NCBI RefSeq assembly: GCF_022354825.1
Contig: NZ_CP031168.1
Coordinates: 7,926,501-7,990,500, forward strand
Source: Paenibacillus sp. H1-7
GTDB lineage: Bacteria; Bacillota; Bacilli; Paenibacillales; NBRC-103111
DNA length: 64,000 nucleotides
Direction of reading: 5' to 3'
The notes beneath the pieces are model-generated. The model had not been told where the DNA came from and did no database searches. It was given only the letters and a program-made list of their open reading frames with translations. Within the stretch, counting starts at the first letter, position 1; each line of letters begins with the position of its first letter. Shown one piece after another: positions 42,579-50,248 of this stretch. A program made the translations under genes and the position numbers.

Positions 42579-44267
42579 TTAAGTAACCTTGTATTGGACA
42601 ACCAGTCGATGCAAATCTTCCGAAATGCCGGACAAGGCATTCGCCGACGACGTTATCTCCTGGATCGAAGCCAGCTGCTGCTCGGTCGTCGCGGCTACCG
42701 TCTGGGCCAGGCTTGAGGTTTGCTCGGCTATCACTCCCATGGTTGTCACTGTAGCCGCTACTTCCTCCGAGCTGGCCGACATTTCCTCCGCAGCCGCAGC
42801 TGCCTCCTGAACCCGTTTTGATACTTCCACGGTCGAATCGACAATCATCCCGAAGGTCTCCTCGGCGCGAGCTACCGCCTGCAGCCCCTCCTGCACCTCA
42901 GTCAAGCCCTCATCCATAGAGCGGACGGCTTGTACCGTACTACTGCGGATTCCTTCAATGACCTCGTTGATTTCCTGGATCGAATTAGCCGTTTGCGCCG
43001 ACAGCTTCTGGATTTCGCCCGCTACGACGGCAAAGCCTCGTCCGTGCTCTCCCGCTCTTGCCGCTTCAATAGCTGCGTTCAGCGAGAGCAGATTGGTCTG
43101 TGCAGCAATCTCTCCTATAAATAAGGAGATCCGGTTAATGTTATGCGAGTGCTCTTCCAACTCACGAATGACTCCGCCGGCTTTGCCTACCGCGCTGCTG
43201 ATCGAATGAATTTTGACGGAAGCCTGCTGGATCACTTCCGCTCCTTTTTCTGCACGGGAGGACGCCTCTGCGGATAGCTCCGAAATATCGGAGGTTGCCT
43301 CTGCGATCCGCTGAATGCCGATCGCCATTTCGTCCATAGCCCGTCCGCATTCCAAAGCGCTTTGCGCCTGATTCTCCGAGCCGGAGGCAACGTCCTGGAT
43401 CGAGGTCGTCACGTGCTCGGAAGCAGCCGCATTTTGCTCGGAGCTGGCAGAGAGCTCTTGTGCGGAAGCCGCGACGAGATTGGAAGCCTCCTGCATCCTC
43501 AAGACGGAATCCCTTAATGATGCCGATACCCGATTGACCGAAGAAATCATCGTGCCGATTTCGTCGTGAAATTTATAAGCGATGGTGCGGCCGGTCAAAT
43601 CCCCTTGGGATATGCGCTGCAGCGCCTCGGAAGCCTGAACGACCGGTTTGGAAATATACCGGTTCACCAAATAGCTGATGACAATGACAGATACAAACGC
43701 AACCGCGAGGAGGACGATCAGCTCGATCATACTGACCCGGTACAGCTCGTTGCTGTCCAGCTCGGATTGTCTTGCCCCCTGGTGGTTATACTCCACTATA
43801 ATATCGATACTTTCCTGTACATCAGCAAATGCTTTCGAGAGCTCGGCAGAAGCCTCTCCGCCCCCTTTGCCCGCGGCCTTCTGGCGATTGTTGGTCTCCT
43901 TGAACAGGTCCCAACGCTTTTTCAGCAGCGCAAAATTGGCCGCATCCTGCTCGTCAGCCAAAGCAGATTCATATTTCACAAGCTGATCGTCGATTTGCTG
44001 AAACGTGGCCTCCGTCTGCTTGTTGATCTCTTCCTTCTTGGCGGGATTCGGCTCCAGAAGCTGCTGATAATAAAGCGTTAAAATATGCTCCTTGGCATAT
44101 TTGACCTGATTGGCCACCTCCGTGCCTATTAGCCAGTTTCTCGTAATCTCTCTAGTATTCTCTTGCAACCCCCTCATGTTTTTCAAATCCATGAACCCCA
44201 TGACACCCATAATCACTAAAATCAGGATGTACGTTAAAACCAGCTTCCTACCTACTGTCAGCACCAT
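42579..44267 (-). CDS. Methyl-accepting chemotaxis protein
   Basis: 562-residue chemoreceptor: transmembrane segment (about 9-27), four-helix-bundle extracellular sensor (about 30-180), second transmembrane segment (about 183-205), HAMP (205-260) and a signalling domain with the CheA/CheW contact tip I-A-A-Q-T-N-L-L-S-L-N-A-A-I-E-A-A-R-A-G-E-H-G-R-G-F. Signalling is through CheW/CheA to the flagellar motor. The ATG at 44267 is 9 bases after GGAGG. Ligand unknown. A possible sigma-A promoter (TTAAGA-N18-TACAAT) lies upstream; no motility-sigma motif was seen. Confidence 0.92.
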   Translation of the reverse strand: MVLTVGRKLVLTYILILVIMGVMGFMDLKNMRGLQENTREITRNWLIGTEVANQVKYAKEHILTLYYQQLLEPNPAKKEEINKQTEATFQQIDDQLVKYESALADEQDAANFALLKKRWDLFKETNNRQKAAGKGGGEASAELSKAFADVQESIDIIVEYNHQGARQSELDSNELYRVSMIELIVLLAVAFVSVIVISYLVNRYISKPVVQASEALQRISQGDLTGRTIAYKFHDEIGTMISSVNRVSASLRDSVLRMQEASNLVAASAQELSASSEQNAAASEHVTTSIQDVASGSENQAQSALECGRAMDEMAIGIQRIAEATSDISELSAEASSRAEKGAEVIQQASVKIHSISSAVGKAGGVIRELEEHSHNINRISLFIGEIAAQTNLLSLNAAIEAARAGEHGRGFAVVAGEIQKLSAQTANSIQEINEVIEGIRSSTVQAVRSMDEGLTEVQEGLQAVARAEETFGMIVDSTVEVSKRVQEAAAAAEEMSASSEEVAATVTTMGVIAEQTSSLAQTVAATTEQQLASIQEITSSANALSGISEDLHRLVVQYKVT

Positions 44268-44431
44268 CAATGACACCCTCCTGAGACATCTTAACTATGT
44301 ATGGTACCATTGTAGAAGGAATAGTTTAGAATTCTTAAGGAAAACCTATTTGTTTTATATGAATTTCACTAATAGTTCTCTAACATTTTGTTATAATGAA
44401 ATCAACAATTCAGCACAAAGGGGGATAGTCT

Positions 44432-44920
44432 ATGTTCTTCTTCCGTGACCGCCGCAAAGCCAAAGCCGATCCGGAGCCGTCACCTGAACAGCAGGAAAAA
44501 GCGTTCATCCCGCTCCCGGCCGAGACGCTGGAGGATACCGCGGTAAGTCTCTCCATGCAGCGGCAGGTTCAGAGCTGGGTCGATGAAGCGTATCAGGAGT
44601 TCGTCAAAAACGGAGGACTGGAGCATTTGCCCGGATTCGGCAAGCCTCTGGAGGTACCGACAGGAGACGTATTCGAGACGATCATGAAAAACGCCAAGGT
44701 GAAGCATCCTTGGATTATGCTGCGGCAGGAAATCAAGCAATTGATGGAGCTGACGCTGGAGCTTATAGATTCGGGAGCGGCGCCTGAGCTGGTGGAGGAG
44801 CAGGTTACCGTCATCAACGATTATATTAAAGAGCTGAATCTGCAAGCTCCGAGCCTGTCCTTGCATCGCAAACGGGTCACCGCCGGCACCTTGCGGGAGC
44901 AGTACGAGCAGTGGCTCTAG
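44432..44920 (+). CDS. DnaJ-C28-type (DUF1992) conserved domain protein
   Basis: 162-residue soluble protein. The family core is W-V-D-E-A-Y-Q-E-F-V-K-N-G-G-L-E-H-L-P-G-F-G-K-P-L near residue 50, followed by P-W-I-M-L-R-Q-E. The family is named after human DNAJC28 but lacks a J-domain; role unknown. AAAGGGGGATAG precedes the ATG. It is divergent from the chemoreceptor gene and upstream of the hisJ-like gene. Confidence 0.8.
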   Translation: MFFFRDRRKAKADPEPSPEQQEKAFIPLPAETLEDTAVSLSMQRQVQSWVDEAYQEFVKNGGLEHLPGFGKPLEVPTGDVFETIMKNAKVKHPWIMLRQEIKQLMELTLELIDSGAAPELVEEQVTVINDYIKELNLQAPSLSLHRKRVTAGTLREQYEQWL

Positions 44921-45026
44921 CTCATCGGCTATCAACGGAATCACTAGATGCCGTTCTTTACAACCTTTTCGGCTTCATGTACCTTTATGTACATGAGCTT
45001 TTTGCTATATAGAAGGAGGGCTTAAG

Positions 45027-45860
45027 ATGGCCATAATGAAATGGGACGGACATACGCATACCCGCTTCTGCTATCACGGAAACAGCGCTCCGTCGGAGCA
45101 GTATATCGACCGGGCTATAGAGCTGGGGTTTGAGCGGTATACGCTAAGCGAGCACCCGCCTCTCCCGCAAGGCTGGATTAACGACCCCGCTTTGTTCCGG
45201 GAGCTGGCGATGCCGGAATCGGAGCTGCCGGATTATATGACCTATGCGCAGCAAATGAAGCGCCAGTACGAGGGGCGTATCGATATTACCGTAGGGCTCG
45301 AGCTGGATTACTTGCCCGGCCGGCTCGATTACACCGAGCGGATCGTCGACCAATGGCAAGGACAGCTGGAGGACGTAGTATATTCCGTCCATTACTTGCC
45401 TGGCATCAACGGCATTCGCTGCATCGACTTTACAGCGGACGATTTCCGCGACGGCTTGATCGCGTACTACGGCACGATGAACAAGGTGGTCGAGGAGTAT
45501 TATAACCACGTGGAGGCAGCTATCGATTGGGCGGCCAAGCTGCCTGTGCGGACACGGCTCGGGCATATCAATCTGATCGAGAAGTTCCGGCTCGCCCTTC
45601 CCGACATCGATCCTTCAATAATCGATCGGCGCCTGAAGGCTATCGTTCCGCGGCTCGCCAAAGCGGGAATCGGGATCGATGTGAATACCGCCGGACTGCG
45701 GGTAGCTACCTGCGGCAAGCCTTATGCTCCCGAATGGTTCATCCGCGAATGTATCGCGCAAGGGGTTCCTTGTATTTACGGTTCGGATTCCCATAAGCCT
45801 GATCACGTGGGAACCGGGTGGGACTGGTTCGAAGAGCAGCTGACAAGCGCGTCCGCTTAA
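45027..45860 (+). CDS. hisJ: Histidinol-phosphatase, PHP family
   Basis: 277-residue PHP-type metal phosphatase. Metal ligands are in W-D-G-H-T-H-T-R-F-C (His9, His11), L-S-E-H-P-P, G-L-E-L-D-Y, Y-S-V-H-Y-L, and a final S-D-S-H-K-P. It would hydrolyse histidinol phosphate to histidinol in histidine synthesis. No other his gene is adjacent, so another phosphate ester is possible. AAGGAGGG precedes the ATG. It ends tail to tail with tgl, overlapping by 4 bases. Confidence 0.82.
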   Translation: MAIMKWDGHTHTRFCYHGNSAPSEQYIDRAIELGFERYTLSEHPPLPQGWINDPALFRELAMPESELPDYMTYAQQMKRQYEGRIDITVGLELDYLPGRLDYTERIVDQWQGQLEDVVYSVHYLPGINGIRCIDFTADDFRDGLIAYYGTMNKVVEEYYNHVEAAIDWAAKLPVRTRLGHINLIEKFRLALPDIDPSIIDRRLKAIVPRLAKAGIGIDVNTAGLRVATCGKPYAPEWFIRECIAQGVPCIYGSDSHKPDHVGTGWDWFEEQLTSASA

Positions 45861-46696
45861 GCATACCAGTTATAAATACCGGTTAAGCTGCCGATCTTGG
45901 CAACGACTTGACCCGCTTTGGCCTTGATTCTTGAAGAAGCCACTACGGCCAGCGGGTCGGCGCTCGTTGCTATTTTGTGCAAATAGGCAAAATCCGGATG
46001 AGTCACATCGTCCATCAAATAAGCCGATTTCGTTGCGCCCGGCACCCTAAGCTTGTTCAGCTTCTCAATGATGTACGTCCCGCTCTCAATTCCAACCCCG
46101 TGGCCGTAATAGAGATCCGGTCCCATCTTCACCGCATTTTCCCCTTGCCATTCGATCCATTCGGGATTGACCTCCGGATTTTTGAAATACAGAATATCTC
46201 CTCCGAACGATTCCGCTCCGGTATGATCGGTAATAAGCTTCAAATCGCGGTCGTAATTCCATGAGTACAAATACAAGTCCGCAAACAGCTTGTCGAATTT
46301 CTCATCCCCGATAACATCCAAAACCGCTTTATAGAGCACAATAATAATGGCCGTTGCGCACTCAAAGGCGTACGCGCTTCCGTTAAGAAAAATGTCTCTC
46401 ACCGCCGCGCTCGGGCTGACTCCTTTTTTCAGCAAAAAAGCGCCGTTCTCCTGGCGTTCCCAATAAGCCTCATTGCAGCGGGACTTTTTGAACGAAGCAA
46501 AGGAGGCCTGACCGGAATTCAAATCCGAGGCGGCCCGGATAATGGCTTCTCTCATTTTCAGTTCAAACACCAGAGCATCCCATGAATCGTATTCGTAAGT
46601 AGTAGGGCTTACCACTTTCTCATTATAGATCGCTTTCTGGATATCGGATAAATTAGCGTTGTCGGGAGGAGCACTTAGATTCGGAATACGGATCAC
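45857..46696 (-). CDS. tgl: Spore coat protein-glutamine gamma-glutamyltransferase
   Basis: 279-residue transglutaminase of the Bacillus spore-coat type; it crosslinks coat proteins by glutamine-lysine isopeptide bonds. The catalytic cysteine lies in A-F-E-C-A-T-A (Cys113; Cys116 in B. subtilis). Upstream S-W-D-A-L-V-F-E-L-K-M-R and the later F-G-G-D-I-L-Y-F-K-N-P fit the family. It shows that this organism forms spores. It is unrelated in fold signature to the secreted transglutaminase-like protein at 62191. Confidence 0.85.
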   Translation of the reverse strand: MIRIPNLSAPPDNANLSDIQKAIYNEKVVSPTTYEYDSWDALVFELKMREAIIRAASDLNSGQASFASFKKSRCNEAYWERQENGAFLLKKGVSPSAAVRDIFLNGSAYAFECATAIIIVLYKAVLDVIGDEKFDKLFADLYLYSWNYDRDLKLITDHTGAESFGGDILYFKNPEVNPEWIEWQGENAVKMGPDLYYGHGVGIESGTYIIEKLNKLRVPGATKSAYLMDDVTHPDFAYLHKIATSADPLAVVASSRIKAKAGQVVAKIGSLTGIYNWYA

Positions 46697-46880
46697 AGCA
46701 TCCCACCTGCCTTTGGTTAGAATCCCTTCCTCAACAGTAGGGTTACTATCATCCTATGTGGCTGCGTCTCGTCACATCCCACTCATTTCTACAGCTTGTA
46801 ATATCTGCTTGTACCGCCCGGCTTGCATTAACGGAAGGTATACAGTAAAATACTTTAATAGTTTAAATGTTATACGATCG

Positions 46881-46903
46881 AATATTTATACTATCTAAAT
46901 ATT
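46881..46903 (+). promoter_or_regulatory. Inverted-repeat operator upstream of marR
   Basis: AATATTTA (46881-46888) and TAAATATT (46896-46903) are perfect 8-bp arms around a 7-base centre, 33 bases before the GTG start. Size and place fit autorepression by the MarR-type protein encoded just downstream. Confidence 0.7.
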
Positions 46904-46935
46904 TGTGCCGCAAAGGAAAAGGTGGAGGGCTGAAG

Positions 46936-47394
46936 GTGAGTTCGACAAACTCGTTGCAAACCGAGAGATTCGAGAAGGCATTGTGGGGTGCCGCCCGCAA
47001 ATTGGGGCCGGAGATGGTGGCTGATTCCAGCATTCCTCTGACCCGACAGCAGTTGTTCATGCTTTATTTCATATCCAATAAAGGCATTTGCAAAGTAACG
47101 GAGCTGGCCGAAACGATGGAGGTTAAGCCAAGCGCAGTAACCGTTATGATCGACCGGCTGATCAAGCGGGGCGTCGCCGAGCGAAAGTATGACCCGAAGG
47201 ACAGGCGAATCGTTCTGATTGAGCTGACCGAGCAGGGTCGGAATCTGCTGCAAGAATTCAAAGAAAAGCGCAAGCACATTATCGGAAGCTATTTATCGAA
47301 CATAGACCCCGAACGGCTCGATATCTTTCTTGACGTGTTCGAACACATTTTGGATAACATCATGCAGTCCCATGCCACCGAATCCACTCTCTGA
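46936..47394 (+). CDS. MarR-family transcriptional regulator
   Basis: 152-residue winged-helix repressor. The DNA-binding part has V-T-E-L-A-E-T-M-E-V-K-P-S-A-V-T-V-M-I-D-R-L-I-K-R-G and the wing D-P-K-D-R-R-I-V-L-I-E-L-T. The start is GTG at 46936, 6 bases after GGAGGG; the open frame to 46867 would cover the operator and lacks a ribosome site. It forms a two-gene operon with the MFS pump (38 bases apart), a classic drug-response arrangement. Confidence 0.88.
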   Translation: MSSTNSLQTERFEKALWGAARKLGPEMVADSSIPLTRQQLFMLYFISNKGICKVTELAETMEVKPSAVTVMIDRLIKRGVAERKYDPKDRRIVLIELTEQGRNLLQEFKEKRKHIIGSYLSNIDPERLDIFLDVFEHILDNIMQSHATESTL

Positions 47395-47432
47395 TCCTAG
47401 GCACATTCACCATGAACAGGAGGCATGCACGA

Positions 47433-49082
47433 ATGGATACATCTGCATCAACATCTGTATCTTCCACATTGGAAAATAAACAACCATTAGATAATCAAAG
47501 TATCACGGAGCCGGATTCCAAGAGCGGGATACTCATAACCGGCTTGATTATCGCCATGCTGTTCGCCGCTCTCGACGGTACTATCGTAGGAACCGCAATG
47601 CCGCGGATCGTCGGAGAGCTCGGCGGACTCGGTGTCATGGCCTGGCTGACGACCGCCTATATGCTCAGCTCTACCGCGGTAGTCCCAATCGCCGGGAAGC
47701 TGGCGGATTTGCTCGGACGCAAGAGCGTCTATGTAGCGGGACTGCTCATCTTTATCGCCGGCTCGGCCCTCTGCGGCATGTCTCAGACGATGAGCCAGCT
47801 GATCTGGTTCCGCTGTCTGCAAGGGATCGGCGGCGGCATTATGATGCCGATGGCCATGATCATTATCGGTGATTTGTTCACCGGTAAACAGCGCGCCAAA
47901 TGGCAGGGCGTCTTCGGAGCCATCTACGGCTTGTCCTCCGTGATTGGCCCGCAGGTCGGGGGCTGGATCGTCGACTCCCTGAACTGGCGCTGGGTATTCT
48001 ACATTAATCTGCCGGTCGGATTGCTTGCCGTCGTCTTTATCGCCATGGGGCTAAAACGCCACAGCGCTACAGGTCCCGTCAAATTCGACGTTGCCGGGAT
48101 GGTCACCATGATTGTCGGCGTCGTCCCGCTGCTGCTTGCCCTAACGTTCGGAGGCAAAGAATACGCATGGGGCTCCTGGCAAATTATCGGGATGATCGCG
48201 GTGTCGGTCTTATCGCTGATCGCCTTCGTTATCATCGAATCGAAAGTGGAGGAGCCCATTTTGCCGATGCGGCTGTTCAAAAACCGTACCTTCACCGTCA
48301 TTAACGGGATCGGCTTCTTGATGAGCGTAGGCATGTTCGGAGCGATCATGTTCGTGCCTCTGTTCATGCAGGGCATTGTAGGGATAAGCGCTTCGGCATC
48401 CGGTACGGTTATGACGCCGATGATGATTACGATGATCGTTGCCAGCGTTATCGGCGGCCAGCTCGTGCAAAAGCTCGGCGTCCGCACGCAAATGACCATC
48501 GGCATGTTCATCATGGCCGCAGGCTTCGTCCTTCTTAGCACGCTGAGCATGACTACGACCAAGCTGCTCGCCTCCTCCTATATGATGACGATCGGCTTGG
48601 GCATCGGGCTTGTTATGCCGATTCTGACGCTGGCGCTGCAGGAGAGCTTCCCCAAATCGGAGCTCGGGGTCGTCACGTCCTCCAGCCAGTTTTTCCGCCA
48701 GATCGGCGGCACGTTCGGCATGACGATTCTTGGAGCGGTTATGAACACCCGCTCCGACCACGAGCTGAGCGATAAGCTCGTTCCGGTGCTGAAGCAGCTG
48801 CCCGAGCAAGCGAGCGGCATCGCCAATGAGATGACGAACATGATTCACACCAATCCGCAAGGGCTGTATTCCGCCCTGCTTGACCCGGCATCGCTGGCCA
48901 AGCTGCCGCAGGCGCTTGTCGAGAAGCTGGTGCCGATTCTGAAAACGTCGCTTGTCGATTCGCTTCACGGCGTATTTCTTGTCGGTCTCATCTTCGTCCT
49001 TCTTGGCGCGGTGCTTACGCCGCTCTTGGGACGAATCCAGCTTACCGATCGTAAAAAAACGGAGGCCGCACCGGTGGAATGA
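47433..49082 (+). CDS. MFS drug efflux transporter, DHA2 (14-helix) family
   Basis: 549-residue EmrB/QacA-type exporter with a hydrophilic N-terminal tail of about 38 residues and 14 predicted helices. Motif D1 reads A-A-L-D-G-T-I-V-G-T-A-M-P, motif A G-K-L-A-D-L-L-G-R-K, and motif C V-I-G-P-Q-V-G-G. The ATG at 47433 is 9 bases after AGGAGG; the ATG at 47412 is not preceded by a site. Control by the upstream MarR protein is likely. Confidence 0.9.
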   Translation: MDTSASTSVSSTLENKQPLDNQSITEPDSKSGILITGLIIAMLFAALDGTIVGTAMPRIVGELGGLGVMAWLTTAYMLSSTAVVPIAGKLADLLGRKSVYVAGLLIFIAGSALCGMSQTMSQLIWFRCLQGIGGGIMMPMAMIIIGDLFTGKQRAKWQGVFGAIYGLSSVIGPQVGGWIVDSLNWRWVFYINLPVGLLAVVFIAMGLKRHSATGPVKFDVAGMVTMIVGVVPLLLALTFGGKEYAWGSWQIIGMIAVSVLSLIAFVIIESKVEEPILPMRLFKNRTFTVINGIGFLMSVGMFGAIMFVPLFMQGIVGISASASGTVMTPMMITMIVASVIGGQLVQKLGVRTQMTIGMFIMAAGFVLLSTLSMTTTKLLASSYMMTIGLGIGLVMPILTLALQESFPKSELGVVTSSSQFFRQIGGTFGMTILGAVMNTRSDHELSDKLVPVLKQLPEQASGIANEMTNMIHTNPQGLYSALLDPASLAKLPQALVEKLVPILKTSLVDSLHGVFLVGLIFVLLGAVLTPLLGRIQLTDRKKTEAAPVE

Positions 49083-49109
49083 TCGCTGCTCTCCATCCTG
49101 CGCCTTCAA

Positions 49110-49163
49110 CAATCGAACGGCCGTCACGGCGCTTCATTGCCGGGGCGGAGCTCCGTTCGATTG
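49110..49163 (+). terminator. Intrinsic terminator after the marR-MFS operon
   Basis: CAATCGAACGG (49110-49120) and CCGTTCGATTG (49153-49163) form a perfect 11-bp stem followed by TTTTTTT. Confidence 0.85.
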
Positions 49164-49366
49164 TTTTTTTATAAAAAGTGGGATGAAATTCCCTCTAGAT
49201 GGATACAATAGGCATCGGGGCCAAACGGGCCGTTTCGCCATGAACATCTCAAGCCTTTAACAACGTCATATCGTCATGCGAGTTCCTAATTTATTGTGAT
49301 AAACCGGTATGCTGCTGCATAACAATGTAATGGACAAAGTCGGTTTCCTTCAGCTTCAACTAATGC

Positions 49367-49395
49367 TTGTTATCCCTTACCATCAGTGGTATAGT
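49367..49395 (+). promoter_or_regulatory. Sigma-A promoter of csp
   Basis: -35 TTGTTA (49367-49372) and -10 TATAGT (49390-49395) with a 17-base spacer. Transcription would begin near 49402 and give a leader of about 130 bases. Confidence 0.7.
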
Positions 49396-49418
49396 TAGGT
49401 AACGGCGTAGTGATGTTG

Positions 49419-49482
49419 AAATTCACATATTAGAAAGGGTATTACTCGGCATTAGGTACTCTTTCTAATGTGTGAATTTTTT
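49419..49482 (+). promoter_or_regulatory. Long hairpin with T-run in the csp leader
   Basis: 49419-49437 pairs with 49461-49479 over 19 positions with one G-U pair, and the stem can extend inward (GGGTA/TACTC). Seven T residues follow. It looks like an intrinsic terminator placed inside the leader between promoter and ribosome site, so it may be an attenuator or cold-sensing structure. The stretch 49164-49366 of the gap shows nothing further. Confidence 0.75.
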
Positions 49483-49531
49483 TATTCATGCAAATATAAT
49501 AAGCAACAATTTATTGGAGGGTTTTAAGAAG

Positions 49532-49732
49532 ATGGAAACAGGAACAGTGAAATGGTTTAACGCGGAAAAAGGATTTGGCTTTATCGAAGTAGAAGGCGGC
49601 AAAGATGTATTCGTACACTTTAGCGCTATCACAGGAGACGGCTTCAAAACCCTTGACGAAGGACAACGCGTTCAATTCAACGTTGTTCAAGGCAACCGCG
49701 GACCACAAGCTGAGAACGTTGTAAAACTGTAA
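49532..49732 (+). CDS. Cold-shock protein, CspA family
   Basis: 66-residue single-stranded nucleic-acid chaperone. RNP1 is K-G-F-G-F-I and RNP2 V-F-V-H-F, in the standard five-stranded barrel order. The ATG at 49532 follows GGAGGG; the open frame to 49472 lies in the leader hairpin and is not used. The gene is monocistronic with its own terminator. It melts mRNA structure at low temperature. Confidence 0.95.
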   Translation: METGTVKWFNAEKGFGFIEVEGGKDVFVHFSAITGDGFKTLDEGQRVQFNVVQGNRGPQAENVVKL

Positions 49733-49751
49733 GCTTCATTCACCAAGATGG

Positions 49752-49775
49752 GGAACTGCCCTTCCGGGCAGTTCC
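49752..49775 (+). terminator. Intrinsic terminator after csp
   Basis: GGAACTGCCC (49752-49761) and GGGCAGTTCC (49766-49775) form a perfect 10-bp stem followed by TTTT. Confidence 0.88.
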
Positions 49776-49933
49776 TTTTCAGTGACAGCCGTTCCGCCCA
49801 AGGCCCGTCCACCCGATTTTCTCCAAACATGAGTAAGTATGGCTGAATCTTCACCTGCAGCAAGCCTTTGCCGGGAATGTACCTACCGGGAATTTTGCCT
49901 AAGGACGCACACAAACCACAAGGAGGGGTTACA

Positions 49934-50134
49934 TTGTATTTCTCGAAGAAAACCGTGGAACCAGTACAAGAAGAACAGACAGCGGTCTGGATGTGCAGTA
50001 AAGAAGGATGCTCTTGCTGGATGAGAGAAAATTTTGCCTTGGAAGAACTCCCTTCCTGCCCTTTGTGTCAATCGGAGATGGTAAAAAATACGAAAATGCT
50101 CCCCACTCTATTCAATCACCATAAACCTTACTAA
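49934..50134 (+). CDS. Cold-inducible YdjO-type zinc-ribbon protein
   Basis: 66-residue protein. Its two cysteine pairs, M-C-S-K-E-G-C-S-C-W-M-R and C-P-L-C-Q-S-E-M, form a probable zinc ribbon as in YdjO-family proteins. The start is TTG at 49934, 7 bases after AGGAGGGG; upstream in-frame ATGs lack a site and lie in the csp trailer. It follows csp, as expected of a cold-linked gene. The same cysteine pattern recurs at the C-terminus of the helicase at 53343. Confidence 0.8.
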   Translation: MYFSKKTVEPVQEEQTAVWMCSKEGCSCWMRENFALEELPSCPLCQSEMVKNTKMLPTLFNHHKPY

Positions 50135-50188
50135 CGAAAGATAACCCGCTTAACGATCCTGACCCGTTGGCGGCAAGCATACATACGA

Positions 50189-50220
50189 AAAAGCGCTGAC
50201 CGGTAAAGGCCAGCGCTTTT
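50189..50220. terminator. Terminator between the ydjO-like gene and ltaS
   Basis: AAAAGCGCTG (50189-50198) and CAGCGCTTTT (50211-50220) form a perfect 10-bp stem that can serve both strands. Confidence 0.85.
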
Positions 50221-50248
50221 CGCTTTTTATCTATATCGATTCCATCGG

